From the NCBI GenBank assembly GCA_015069205.1, contig SVIZ01000016.1, positions 1-36,489 on the forward strand: DNA of 36,489 nt, given 5' to 3'. The translations under genes were made by a program, and so were the position numbers. The first letter of the stretch is position 1. The number at the start of each line of letters is the position of its first letter. The DNA is from Oscillospiraceae bacterium (GTDB lineage: Bacteria > Bacillota > Clostridia > Saccharofermentanales > Saccharofermentanaceae). Below, in pieces: positions 15,200 through 23,522 of this stretch. The notes under the pieces are model-generated. The model made no database searches. It worked only from the letters and a program-made list of their open reading frames with translations, and was not told the DNA's origin.

Positions 15200-17107
15200 T
15201 TACTCTTCCGGCTTTGTTTTCTTGGCAGCCTTGTCCTTGTACATTTCTTCATCTGCGCGCTTGATGACATCGGCAACAGACACATCTGTCTCAGCATCAA
15301 AGACGGCTACGCCGCACGCGATCGAGACATAATCTTCAGGCAAAGGCAGCGTGTCTGAATAAGTACTCATCTTCTTGTTCAGAGCCTTAACATTCCTATC
15401 GCGCTTTTTATAGTCATCACCTGTCATAATTGCAACGAACTCGTCACCGCCGATCCTGTAAACAGGGCTGTGCTTGAACACATCGCAGATGAGGCGGCAG
15501 GCTCTTACAAGATATGCGTCGCCTGCTTCGTGGCCCTGGGAGTCGTTGATCATCTTGAGATTATTGACGTCAAACATCGCGATCGCAAATTCAAGATCGG
15601 GTTCTGTATTGATCTGCGACTGCAAGAGGCTTTCCTTGTCCTCATATGCCATACGGTTATTAACATTGGTCAGAGGATCTCTTCCCATCAGGTCAACAAG
15701 TCTCTTGTTGATGTGGTCGAGAGTAAGCGCGTGACGGAACTTCTCGAAAGCAAGGCCCATGCGGTTTGCATATGTGAGCAGGAAGTGGTTTTCGACCTTG
15801 TCTATGCAGTCCCTGAAAATGATGTAACCATATGCGAGATCTGCCTCGTGAAGCGGCAGGAAAACGTAAAGGTGGTTGGGGCCTTCAGGGTCGTAACCCG
15901 GGATGAGATCTCTGGAATTGAACATCTCTTCCCTGAACGGAATGCCGTCTTCGGTCGAATAGATAACTTCCATATTCTTGCTGTATCTGTCGGTGTTGAG
16001 CTTGACGTCGGCATCGTAGATAGACAGGCCGAAGTTGGGCTCCAAAAGAACGTGGAACGAATCGCCTTCGTAGTCGTGGTTCTCGACCAGGAGACTATAA
16101 AGATTTTCCTTGAACTCAAGGTGTGTGAGACAAGGCAGTATCGTCGAGTCGATGATGTTGAGTTTGCGCTCAAAATATGTGGTCATGGCGCGCTTCGAAA
16201 AAGCTTCGCGGCCCATGCGTCTTCTGAGCTGGTCGCTGTTCCTGTATTCATAGCAGTTGCAACTCTCACCCGGAATGAACTTACACTGGATTATCTCGTT
16301 CTTGCCGCACTCACCGCCGTTGATCATATCTCTCCAGAGCCTTACGGCTGCAGCGCCCATCTCATCGAAGCACTGGTCAACCGACGCGATCGAGGGGTCG
16401 AAAATCTTACTGTTGTCGATATAATCGAAGCCTGTAACGAGAACGTCTCTCGGCACTTCGTATCCGTTGTTGCTCAAAGAGATGCATGTCTCCATCGCAA
16501 GTCCGTCGTTTGCGCAGATAAAGACGTCAGGGAGCTTCTCACCTGATTCGCACAATTCCTTAATGTGCCTTGTGACAGCGGCGTTCTCCCAGTCCGTATA
16601 GAAGACTTCAACGAGGTCGTCTTCACAGTTGTTCTCTTTGAGATAATTGCGTACTGCTTCGACTCTCAATTCCGAATCGTGCGAATCCCTGGTGCCGGCG
16701 ATGAATGATATTGTTTTCGCGCCGTGCTCGTCTCTTACGTGCGCACAGAGATCCCTGATCGCCTGGTTGTTGTCGGAGCCGACGTAGCTTATGCCTTCTC
16801 TTCTGTTGCCCTGGATGATTACAGGGATCCCGGCCTCATTGCTTCTCTCGATGATGTTGTCGATCCGGTCCTGGTAATCCAGCCCGCTCGCGAAAATGAC
16901 CGTACCGTCAAAGTCATGAAGATCAGGGAGATTGAAGATATTCATCTCGCCTGTTTTCTTGGCGTCGTTATCGATATATGCAGGATAACAAAGGAACAGG
17001 AATATATCTGTCTGCTCGTTCCTGAGTTCATTTTCCATACCGGTGAGGAACTGACTTAAGATCTCAGAACCCCATCCTGTCGTAAATACTGCAATCTTTT
17101 TCTTCAT
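15200..17107 (-). CDS. LacI-type sugar-binding domain fused to diguanylate cyclase
   Basis: This 635-residue cytoplasmic protein has two ends of different origin. Residues about 1-290 are a periplasmic-binding-protein-like domain of the LacI regulator type (KKIAVFTTGWGSEI ..., PDVFICANDGLAMETCISL, VLVTGFDYIDNSKIFDPSIASVDQ). It has no helix-turn-helix and no signal peptide. A middle region (about 310-460) looks GAF-like. Residues about 480-625 are a GGDEF domain with intact RIGGDEF (553-557) and DPLTNVNNR. The simplest reading is that a small sugar bound at the N-terminus sets cyclic di-GMP synthesis. No RxxD inhibitory site is seen. GGAGG lies 9 bases before the ATG. Neighbours in the operon are a small protein gene and the GH31 gene, so a xyloside or related sugar is a likely ligand. 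Confidence 0.88.
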   Translation of the reverse strand: MKKKIAVFTTGWGSEILSQFLTGMENELRNEQTDIFLFLCYPAYIDNDAKKTGEMNIFNLPDLHDFDGTVIFASGLDYQDRIDNIIERSNEAGIPVIIQGNRREGISYVGSDNNQAIRDLCAHVRDEHGAKTISFIAGTRDSHDSELRVEAVRNYLKENNCEDDLVEVFYTDWENAAVTRHIKELCESGEKLPDVFICANDGLAMETCISLSNNGYEVPRDVLVTGFDYIDNSKIFDPSIASVDQCFDEMGAAAVRLWRDMINGGECGKNEIIQCKFIPGESCNCYEYRNSDQLRRRMGREAFSKRAMTTYFERKLNIIDSTILPCLTHLEFKENLYSLLVENHDYEGDSFHVLLEPNFGLSIYDADVKLNTDRYSKNMEVIYSTEDGIPFREEMFNSRDLIPGYDPEGPNHLYVFLPLHEADLAYGYIIFRDCIDKVENHFLLTYANRMGLAFEKFRHALTLDHINKRLVDLMGRDPLTNVNNRMAYEDKESLLQSQINTEPDLEFAIAMFDVNNLKMINDSQGHEAGDAYLVRACRLICDVFKHSPVYRIGGDEFVAIMTGDDYKKRDRNVKALNKKMSTYSDTLPLPEDYVSIACGVAVFDAETDVSVADVIKRADEEMYKDKAAKKTKPEE

Positions 17108-17143
17108 GCCGGCATTCCTCCGGAAAAATACTAAACTTCTGTA

Positions 17144-17512
17144 TCAATCGTCCTTTTTGCCGCCTTTGCGGAACGGCTTTAAGGCTTCCTTAAACTCTTT
17201 GGGATTATATTCGTGCTCTTCAGCGAAAAGATAAAGCTCGCTCTTGCTTGATTCACGGAGACTGTCGAGCTCACCTTCGAAAAGCAGGTGTCTGTCGTTC
17301 TTTCCGATGCAGATGCCCGAAAACTCATAAGGCGTTTCTTCACTGCCCATCCTGGCATTCTGAACGACCGTAAGCATGTCGCCGTCGACGGACATGACTA
17401 CGTAATCAACAAAAAACGTATTCTTTTTGCGGAGGTTCTTACGAAGGAGCTTGCGCATGCTGTCACCGAAATAGATAGTGACAATGTCGCCTTTTTTCAC
17501 AGTTTTCGCCAT
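17144..17512 (-). CDS. Small soluble protein of unknown function
   Basis: This 122-residue cytoplasmic protein is rich in charged residues. The first 70 residues look like a compact beta fold (KKGDIVTIYFGDS ... TFFVDYVVMSVDGDMLTVVQNARM), possibly a small barrel. The C-terminal third is helical and ends in a basic/acidic tail (FRKGGKKDD). No conserved motif was recognised. It is the first gene of the probable operon with the sensor/GGDEF gene, whose start is 36 bp after its stop. The ribosome site is modest (AAAGGT about 9 bases upstream of the ATG). Confidence 0.65.
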   Translation of the reverse strand: MAKTVKKGDIVTIYFGDSMRKLLRKNLRKKNTFFVDYVVMSVDGDMLTVVQNARMGSEETPYEFSGICIGKNDRHLLFEGELDSLRESSKSELYLFAEEHEYNPKEFKEALKPFRKGGKKDD

Positions 17513-17638
17513 AACATCTATACCTTTATCAATTCAGTCCAAACGTAAACGATGCTTTCCCGTGCCATATCACCGGTCAGCATTTATATTATACATTTTC
17601 TTTCAAAGATTATCTCTATCGTCATGACACCAATTGGA

Positions 17639-17644
17639 TATAAT
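17639..17644 (+). promoter_or_regulatory. -10 box of the MalY/PatB-MATE unit
   Basis: A consensus TATAAT lies 21 bp before the chosen start at 17666. A recognisable -35 is not seen. The predicted leader is about 15 bases, enough for the GGGAG ribosome site. Confidence 0.5.
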
Positions 17645-17665
17645 AGAGTCCGGGAGAATATGAAT

Positions 17666-18793
17666 ATGTATGATTTTGACGCTATAACTGACAGGAACAC
17701 GCCTGACGATATCAAATACGGGAAGATCAACGGAATAGACGACCTCATCCCCTTATGGGTTGCGGATATGGACTTTAAGAGTCCCCCGGAAGTCATTGAC
17801 GAACTCGTGCGCGTCGCATCAAACGGGATCTACGGTTATTCGGAAGCGGACAAGTCCTACGATGACGCCGTTACAGGCTGGTTTAAGAACAGATTTGACT
17901 GGGATGTCGAAGCTTCGCAGATCGTAAAGCTGCCTGGTGTCGTCCTGGCTATCTCCTACGCCGTCCGCGTACTCACGGAAGAGAACGATCACGTCATGAT
18001 CTTTGAGCCCGTCTACGGTCCATTCAGACGCTGTGTAGAGGGCAACGGAAGAAAACTCACGATTGAGCGGCTTAAGATCGTTAACGGCCACTTTGAAGTC
18101 GACCTGGAAGAGATGGAGAAAAAGGTCGCCCATGATGACGTCAAACTCCTCATATGGTGCTCGCCCCACAATCCGGGCGGCAGGGTCTGGACTGAAGAAG
18201 AGCTCCGCGCGGTTTCTGATATCTGCAAAAAGCACGGCGTATTCATCGTAAGCGACGAGATTCATTCAGACCTTACGCTTTATGGCAACAAACATATCCC
18301 CATGGCTAAGATCGCAGAAGGCAACTGTGTCGTCCTCACCGCGCCCACCAAGACTTTCAACATCGCCGGCATCCAGGCCGCGAACATAATATCGACCAAC
18401 AAGGAAGTGCTCAAAAAGATCGACCGGGAAGCCGTAACCACAGGCGCTTTCGGCCTCAACAAGATGGGCATCGCTGCCACAAGAGCCGCTTACACATATG
18501 GCGCGCCGTGGCTTACTGAACTTCTGAAATATATCGAAGGAAATGTCGCTCTTTTGCGCGAAGAGCTTAAAAATACGGACCTCGTAATGATGGAACCCGA
18601 AGGAACATATCTTGTCTGGATCGACTGTTCTTCGCACAAGAACCTTGCCGTAAAACTGCTTAAAGATGCGCATGTAAGAGTTTCCGAAGGAAGCTTTTTC
18701 GGCGAGGGCGGAGAAAACTTCATAAGAATAAACGTCGCATGCCCGAGAAGCGTACTCATGGAAGCGATAAAAAGAATGAAAGCTGTTTTGTGA
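17666..18793 (+). CDS. MalY/PatB-family PLP-dependent C-S lyase (cystathionine beta-lyase type)
   Basis: This 375-residue fold-type I aminotransferase-like enzyme is expected to split cystathionine or cysteine conjugates to a thiol, pyruvate and ammonia. The N-terminus (MYDFDAITDRNTPDDIKYG) and 'PLWVADMDFKSPPEVID' are signatures of the MalY/PatB group. The PLP lysine is K229 in APTKTFNIAGIQ. The pyridine-nitrogen aspartate is in VSDEIHSDL and the carboxylate-binding arginine in FIRINVACPR. The frame is open for 38 codons upstream, but GGGAG lies 9 bases before the ATG at 17666, downstream of a TATAAT box. A MATE pump gene starts 2 bases after its stop, suggesting translational coupling. Confidence 0.9.
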   Translation: MYDFDAITDRNTPDDIKYGKINGIDDLIPLWVADMDFKSPPEVIDELVRVASNGIYGYSEADKSYDDAVTGWFKNRFDWDVEASQIVKLPGVVLAISYAVRVLTEENDHVMIFEPVYGPFRRCVEGNGRKLTIERLKIVNGHFEVDLEEMEKKVAHDDVKLLIWCSPHNPGGRVWTEEELRAVSDICKKHGVFIVSDEIHSDLTLYGNKHIPMAKIAEGNCVVLTAPTKTFNIAGIQAANIISTNKEVLKKIDREAVTTGAFGLNKMGIAATRAAYTYGAPWLTELLKYIEGNVALLREELKNTDLVMMEPEGTYLVWIDCSSHKNLAVKLLKDAHVRVSEGSFFGEGGENFIRINVACPRSVLMEAIKRMKAVL

Positions 18794-18795
18794 TA

Positions 18796-20148
18796 ATGCC
18801 GAAAAATAATTCACAATATGAGAGGATGACAAAGTGGCCGGTGCCGCTCCTTATCTTATTCCTCGGCTTTCCGACCATGGTCAGCATGTTCGTCACCACC
18901 ATCTACAACATGGCCGACTCCTACTTTGTCGGACAGATCAACACGTCTGCAAGCGGTGCCACCAGCGTTGTAATGGGCCTCATGGCGATACTTCAGGCGA
19001 TAGGATTCATGTTCGGTCACGGAAGCGGAAGCATCATAAGCAGAAAGCTCGGCGAGAAAGATATCGACAGCGCGAAAAATTACTCGGCAACGGGTTTTTA
19101 TCTTGCTCTGTTCTCAGGAATCGGCATGATGATTTTAGGCAGCATTTTTCTCACGCCTCTCATGCGTCTTCTGGGCAGTACCGACACCATTCTCCCTTAT
19201 GCGAAAACATATGCGATATGCATTCTCTGCGCCGCTCCCGCGCTGGTGTCGAGCTGCGTAATGAATAACATCTTAAGATACGAAGGACGCGCGTTCTTTG
19301 CCATGATCGGCCTTACTTCGGGCGGCATCCTTAACATCTTTTTGGACGCTCTCTTCATGAAGAAGATGAATATGGGAATCTTAGGTGCCGGCCTTGCAAC
19401 CGCAATATCCCAGTACGTTTCATGGTTCCTGCTCCTTACGATGTTCATTAGGAAAAAGACGCAGACATCGCTTAAATTCAAATATACGACGTTCAACAAA
19501 GCAACGATCTGGAACATAATAACCACTGGCCTTCCGAGCCTTGCAAGACAGGGACTTGCGAGCATATCGACAATGGTCCTCAACAACGCCGCCGGTGTGT
19601 ATGGTGACGCTGCCATCGCCGCAATGGGAATCGCCAATAAAGTCAGCATGTTCATCTTCAGCGCTGCACTCGGAATCGGCCAGGGCTTCCAGCCTGTCGC
19701 AGGATTCAACTTCGGCGCTAAGAAATATAAGCGCGTGCGTCAGGGATTCTTTTTCACGCTGGTCTTCGGATCGATACTGCTCGGCATTGCTTCTGTTTTT
19801 GTTTATTACAATGCCGGCTTCTTCATTCAGATCTTCAGGGATGACCCTGATGTAATCACGATCGGAATCCCCACTCTTCACGCGCAGTGTATCGGATTGT
19901 TTTTCGTGCCTTTCCAGGTATGCAGCAACATGATGTTCCAGAGCATCGGTTATAAATTCAATGCGACCTTCCTGTCGTCATTGCGAAATGGACTTTGCTT
20001 TATTCCCGTACTGCTTCTGGCAAGCATTATCTTCGGGCTTCCCGGAATCCAGGTTTCCCAGGCTGTCGCAGATGTCCTGACATGCTTAGCTTGCATACCT
20101 TTCACTGTCAGCTTCTTCAGAAAGATCTCCCGTAACGCAGTCGAATAA
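18796..20148 (+). CDS. MATE-family efflux transporter (first of two)
   Basis: This 450-residue membrane protein has about twelve helices in two homologous halves, as is usual for multidrug and toxin extrusion pumps that export cations or other compounds against H+ or Na+. Family marks include the first helix 'LFLGFPTMVSMFVTTIYNMADSYFVG', 'GSGSIISRKLGEKDIDSA' between helices 2 and 3, and the second-half equivalent 'GIGQGFQPVAGFNFGAKKYKR'. It starts 2 bases after the stop of the C-S lyase gene; the longer frame overlapping that gene lacks a ribosome site. Co-expression hints at export of a product of the lyase, but this is inference. Its last 63 bases overlap a small leftward frame. Confidence 0.9.
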   Translation: MPKNNSQYERMTKWPVPLLILFLGFPTMVSMFVTTIYNMADSYFVGQINTSASGATSVVMGLMAILQAIGFMFGHGSGSIISRKLGEKDIDSAKNYSATGFYLALFSGIGMMILGSIFLTPLMRLLGSTDTILPYAKTYAICILCAAPALVSSCVMNNILRYEGRAFFAMIGLTSGGILNIFLDALFMKKMNMGILGAGLATAISQYVSWFLLLTMFIRKKTQTSLKFKYTTFNKATIWNIITTGLPSLARQGLASISTMVLNNAAGVYGDAAIAAMGIANKVSMFIFSAALGIGQGFQPVAGFNFGAKKYKRVRQGFFFTLVFGSILLGIASVFVYYNAGFFIQIFRDDPDVITIGIPTLHAQCIGLFFVPFQVCSNMMFQSIGYKFNATFLSSLRNGLCFIPVLLLASIIFGLPGIQVSQAVADVLTCLACIPFTVSFFRKISRNAVE

Positions 20149-20262
20149 TGCCGGCTGCGGCGCGAACTGCTGCATATCTGTCTCCATGAGAAGTCCTAAA
20201 CAAAAGAATTCAGGAATCTTCCCGATCAGTGTGGTTTTCATGTTTTTCTCAGACTTTTTCAT
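20086..20262 (-). CDS. Possible 58-residue small protein, antisense to the MATE 3' end
   Basis: A 58-codon frame starts with ATG at 20260-20262, with a purine-rich stretch (AAAGGATAATGGGAAA) upstream. It reads MKKSEKNMKTTLIGKIPEF ..., with two cysteines, an acidic C-terminal part and a stop at 20086. The second ATG (20239-20241) is an alternative start. The first two thirds lie in an otherwise empty gap; the rest overlaps the MATE gene on the opposite strand. It has no recognised motif and no clear promoter. It may be a real small protein or chance. Confidence 0.3.
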   Translation of the reverse strand: MKKSEKNMKTTLIGKIPEFFCLGLLMETDMQQFAPQPALFDCVTGDLSEEADSERYAS

Positions 20263-20375
20263 TTTCCCATTATCCTTTCATTTATTCATATGACCATTCT
20301 TTGCTGTGTATAGGTTAGAACCCCGTAATTTCAAATCAACTTCATAACGGCATCAAAACGACAACAATTTCTAGG

Positions 20376-20466
20376 GAAAACGACGGCTCGGAGAGCTTCA
20401 TCTAATTGCGAAAACGGCCGTTGATCATTTCATCTTATATCGAAAACGGCCGCCGGTTACTTCATC
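20376..20466 (-). repeat. Three tandem copies of the methyltransferase 3' tail
   Basis: On the minus strand the gene ends with codons for LMK-stop, followed by CCGGCGGCCGTTTTCG. Two further copies of the unit ATGAAR ... CGGCCGTTTTCG follow at 34- and 32-bp steps; GTTTTCG-type elements end at 20442, 20410 and 20376. The second copy keeps ATG-AAA-stop; the third has lost the stop. The rest of the 20263-20456 gap shows nothing else convincing. Confidence 0.72.
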
Positions 20467-21302
20467 AGTTCCCAAAAACTTATCGCGCTGGCGGCAGCAA
20501 CGTTAAGTGAATCAACCCCGTGATACATGGGGATCATGACACGGTAATCGCACGCTGCAATGACGTCTTTTGGAAGGCCGGTCCCTTCAGTTCCCAAGAG
20601 GACTGCTACCTTCTCATTCGCTCTTATATCATCATTATCAACGCTCGTGGAATCTTCGGTCAGCGCCATCGCGACGGTCTTAAAGCCATGCTTATTGAGG
20701 GTTTCCAGTATTGCCTCGCCGGTCGAATCTTCAAGCGCCGCCTGCGCCCACGGAATCTGGAAGACAGTGCCCATGCTCGTTCTCGCGGTACGCCTCGTAA
20801 GCGGATCGACCGATGCGTGCGTAAGAAGCACTCCGTCCATTCCGAGTGCGGCCGCCGACCTGAATATCGCGCCGACATTTGCCGGATTTGCGACGTCAAC
20901 CAAAACCGCGATGCGCTTTTTATCTTTGAAGAAATCTTCTACAGCCATGTCCGGCTTGCGCTTGAGCGCCACCCACAGCCCGCGCACCAGCGTGTGTCCG
21001 GTCAGGTTGACCACCACGTCTTTGGTCGCAATATAAACGGGAATGTTATCTTTTATGTCTTTGCCGCAGTGCTTTTCGATCGCCTCGAAAACAGGGCCCG
21101 CCTCAACTTCCAGCCTTCCCTCTTCAACGAGCATCGACAGCGGCTCGTATCCGTTTTCGAGCGCGCGCAAAATGATATACGCGCTCTCTGCAAGAAAAAT
21201 GCCCGGTTCCGGCTCATTCATCGTGCGGAGTTCGCGTTCGGTAAGTCTTGCAAATACGTCCAACTCAGGAGCGTTAATGTCTTTGATCTCAATAAGATTC
21301 AT
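20457..21302 (-). CDS. SpoU/TrmH-family RNA 2'-O-methyltransferase
   Basis: This 281-residue enzyme has the SPOUT knot fold and transfers methyl from S-adenosylmethionine to a ribose of tRNA or rRNA. All three SpoU motifs are present. Motif 1 is VDVANPANVGAIFRSAAALG, motif 2 is VAVLLGTEGTGLPKDVI and motif 3 is IPMYHGVDSLNVAAASAI. The N-terminal 105 residues form the extra substrate-binding domain seen in the rRNA-type enzymes (with LTERELRTMNEPEPGIFLAES). The exact target nucleotide cannot be told. The ribosome site is CGGAGGCA, about 7 bases before the ATG. The gene stands alone, and its 3' end is part of a short tandem repeat. Confidence 0.92.
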   Translation of the reverse strand: MNLIEIKDINAPELDVFARLTERELRTMNEPEPGIFLAESAYIILRALENGYEPLSMLVEEGRLEVEAGPVFEAIEKHCGKDIKDNIPVYIATKDVVVNLTGHTLVRGLWVALKRKPDMAVEDFFKDKKRIAVLVDVANPANVGAIFRSAAALGMDGVLLTHASVDPLTRRTARTSMGTVFQIPWAQAALEDSTGEAILETLNKHGFKTVAMALTEDSTSVDNDDIRANEKVAVLLGTEGTGLPKDVIAACDYRVMIPMYHGVDSLNVAAASAISFWELMK

Positions 21303-21497
21303 GGATTGCCTCCGATAGGACTTCAGCGTTCAACATGCATAACATTTCCCAACGGCAGTATTATACCACCCGTAATTAACGCAACTTAAGGCATTTAGGG
21401 GCTTTCCGGGCCCTGAAACAATGTTACAAATCCCCCAAAATCAACGGAAAACCGGCATTTTCCTTCAAATACACCAAATTTCGCCTAATTTCAACTC

Positions 21498-21526
21498 TTG
21501 TCTAAATCGCAAAAGTTCCTTACAAT
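21498..21526 (+). promoter_or_regulatory. Promoter of the HU gene
   Basis: TTGTCT (21498-21503) and TACAAT (21521-21526) are separated by exactly 17 bp, a good housekeeping promoter. It gives a leader of about 55 bases ahead of the HU start. Confidence 0.75.
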
Positions 21527-21587
21527 AACGCAGTGCCTGTGTAAATGGCATATTGGCACAGTAATTCACTATTTTGGAGGATCTATC

Positions 21588-21884
21588 ATGAATAGACAGG
21601 AATTAGTTGACGCAATGGCAGCAAAGGCTGGCATTTCTAAGGCTGCAGCAGACGCAGCAGTTAAGGCTTTCATCGAGACAGTTGGTGATGAGCTCCAGAA
21701 CGGCGGTAAGGTTCAGCTCGTAGGCTTCGGTACATTCGAGACAACAAAGAGAGCTGCAAGAACAGGCCGTAACCCTCAGACAGGCGCTGCTACAAAGATC
21801 GCAGCTTGCACAGCTCCTAAGTTCAAGGCTGGTAAGGCACTCAAGGATCAGGTTAACTCAAAGGCTAAGAAGTCCAAGAAGTAA
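21588..21884 (+). CDS. hup: HU-family DNA-binding protein
   Basis: This 98-residue histone-like protein binds and bends DNA as a dimer. The family signature is complete: [18 protein letters not shown] at the start, [13 protein letters not shown] as the central strand turn, and the arm with RNPQTG. The tail is longer than usual and basic ([16 protein letters not shown]). The start at 21588 has TTTGGAGG 7 bases upstream; the open frame extending to 21498 covers the promoter and is not coding. A strong terminator follows 30 bp after the stop. Codon choice is strongly biased (GCA, AAG, GTT), as expected for an abundant protein. Confidence 0.97.
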   Translation: MNRQELVDAMAAKAGISKAAADAAVKAFIETVGDELQNGGKVQLVGFGTFETTKRAARTGRNPQTGAATKIAACTAPKFKAGKALKDQVNSKAKKSKK

Positions 21885-21914
21885 TTCTGTTTTTTCTGAA
21901 TACGGGTTATTTAG

Positions 21915-21945
21915 CAGGGCATCTCATTGCGAGGTGCCCTGTTTT
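21915..21945 (+). terminator. Intrinsic terminator of the HU gene
   Basis: Eleven-base arms (CAGGGCATCTC/GAGGTGCCCTG, 21915-21941) are followed by TTTT. Confidence 0.88.
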
Positions 21946-21964
21946 ATGCTTTGATGTCACCCGC

Positions 21965-22111
21965 TGTGCAATTGTTCATGCCTTTGTTTGCTCGAAAAAG
22001 CATTGCCCTCTGCACTCGCTGTGCAATTGTTTGCTCGAAAAAGGGCCAACAATTGCATAAATCGTCCTTTTTGTGCAATTGTCGCCGCGAAAAAAGGGGA
22101 ACAATTGCACA
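21965..22111. repeat. Hairpin array G: TGTGCAATTGTT arms, 40-bp units
   Basis: Two full units lie at 22020-22059 and 22072-22111 (step 52 bp), with a half unit starting at 21965. The arms TGTGCAATTGT / ACAATTGCACA are those of array F. The centres carry CGAAAAAGG or CGCGAAAAAAGG, so on the minus strand they show the CTTTTTCG core. The array lies between two convergent genes, HU and the deacetylase lipoprotein. Reading frames through it repeat the same short peptides in both directions and have no ribosome site. Confidence 0.82.
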
Positions 22112-22164
22112 AGCTCTTTTCTGGTTTAATTTTCGCAAAAGTGGAAAGCCGTTTTCTACGCATG

Positions 22165-22192
22165 AAAAAAGAGGACGCCTGCAGGCATCCTC
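22165..22192 (-). terminator. Intrinsic terminator of the deacetylase gene
   Basis: GAGGATGCC-TGCA-GGCGTCCTC on the minus strand (22171-22192) is followed by TTTTTT. It lies 29 bp past the stop at 22221. Confidence 0.88.
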
Positions 22193-22220
22193 CCTCAATC
22201 ATCTTACTAATAATAAACGG

Positions 22221-23357
22221 TTAATCGTACGTGATTACCTGGTGACCATACGTGGTCTTAAGCCAGTCGCCGCTGCTGTTGTCGGAAGACGGGAATACGA
22301 TCGTGTTCGGGTCGCCGTCAGAGATATAACGCCTGCCGTCATTGAGCTCTCTGAAGTTCATCTCGATATCGCATTCAGTGCCATTGTGGTCGTAACCGCG
22401 GATCCTTCTTATCGCGTTAGCGTTGTATTCCCTTACAAACGGGGAATAGGATCTGGTCCATGCACATAGGAGCGATGCTTTCGTCGTGTAGGAGAATCCG
22501 TCGTAAGTTCCGGAGAAGATCGTGCTGTACTGCGGGTTGTCCGAGCTGACATTTTCGGGCGAGCCAAAAGGGAGTGCAACGATATTTACGTACTGTCCGG
22601 GAATGATCTCATCGAGCTTCTGGTACATCTTGCCGACCTGCTTCTCGATCTCGTCGGCAGTGCAGTCGCCGAGCTTAATATGGTCCCAGGTGTGGTTACC
22701 GATATCGTAGCCGTTGTCGACCATCCACTTCATGACCTTGCGGTCGTCCTCTTCGCCGTTGCCGAAGAGTCCCGAGTTCACGAAAAACGTTGCCGTTACA
22801 TTGTAATCAGGGTATTCGGTCTTGATCTGTTCGAGGATGCCGATCGCGCATGTGGGATCGAAGATTGGCGTGCCGTCAGCGTTCCATCCTTCCAGCACGA
22901 CATCTCTGATTCCGTCGTCAAATGTGAGGATGACCGGGCTGTAGCCGAACGGGACATCGATGTATCCGTCGACATAATCGGTCAGGCGCATCATGCGGTA
23001 GCCCATCTCGTAGTAGCTTCGAAGATCTGCTTCAAAAGCCTCAGATGTCCTGTTATAGCCGTCCTTGTCGACGTTGCCGCCCGTGTATTCTGTCTCGGAA
23101 TTCTTCATGCCGTAGACTCTGTGATACATCAGGATCGGGACGGAATTGAGCTCGTTTACGCCCGCATTTCTGTATTCTTCGGCAGAGTAGGTCACAAACG
23201 AAGTCTCTGTAGTGGCTGCCGTTGTCTCGGTGGTCGTTGCCACGGTAGCTTCAGTCGTGGGAACGGTTTCTACCGGTTCTTCTTTTTTGCATCCCGAAAA
23301 CATAAGCGCGGTCATGGATGCTATGAGCGCACAAGTTGTAATTCTCTTAATATTCAT
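22221..23357 (-). CDS. Lipoprotein polysaccharide deacetylase (NodB domain)
   Basis: This 378-residue exported lipoprotein has a signal peptide with lipobox FSGC, making C23 the lipidated residue. A Thr/Glu-rich linker (about 25-65) with repeated TTE/TTTE is followed by a NodB deacetylase domain. Motif 1 is LTFDDG with the catalytic and metal aspartates. Motif 2 is GNHTWDH with both metal histidines. The family removes N- or O-acetyl groups from peptidoglycan, chitin-like or xylan-like polymers; the substrate is unknown here. The ATG at 23355-23357 begins the signal peptide directly. The longer TTG-started frame would run through the -10 box, so I do not use it. Confidence 0.88.
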   Translation of the reverse strand: MNIKRITTCALIASMTALMFSGCKKEEPVETVPTTEATVATTTETTAATTETSFVTYSAEEYRNAGVNELNSVPILMYHRVYGMKNSETEYTGGNVDKDGYNRTSEAFEADLRSYYEMGYRMMRLTDYVDGYIDVPFGYSPVILTFDDGIRDVVLEGWNADGTPIFDPTCAIGILEQIKTEYPDYNVTATFFVNSGLFGNGEEDDRKVMKWMVDNGYDIGNHTWDHIKLGDCTADEIEKQVGKMYQKLDEIIPGQYVNIVALPFGSPENVSSDNPQYSTIFSGTYDGFSYTTKASLLCAWTRSYSPFVREYNANAIRRIRGYDHNGTECDIEMNFRELNDGRRYISDGDPNTIVFPSSDNSSGDWLKTTYGHQVITYD

Positions 23358-23364
23358 GGTGCCT

Positions 23365-23373
23365 ATTATATCA
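23365..23373 (-). promoter_or_regulatory. Extended -10 promoter right next to the lipoprotein start codon
   Basis: A minus-strand TGATATAAT has its TATAAT at 23365-23370, and a TTTGCA hexamer lies 16 bp upstream. Only seven bases separate TATAAT from the ATG, so the transcript would start at or within a base or two of the start codon. Confidence 0.5.
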
Positions 23374-23522
23374 GGGTTTAACAATCTGCAAACACTATAA
23401 ATATGTGAGATTTATGGATAATGCATTAGTAAATAAACAACGGCTATTTAATATAATATGCGCGAACCTTGTAGTATGATTTGTAGTCGTTGATTCAGGC
23501 CACACTTCGAAAAGAGAAACCA

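Noticed and set aside
15470..16546. 358-codon rightward ORF
   Set aside because: Antisense shadow of the sensor/GGDEF gene; it has no domain and no ribosome site.
21944..22469. Several ORFs of 78-180 codons in both directions
   Set aside because: They arise because the palindromic repeats of array G lack stops in several frames; the peptides repeat the same short string and no ribosome site precedes them.
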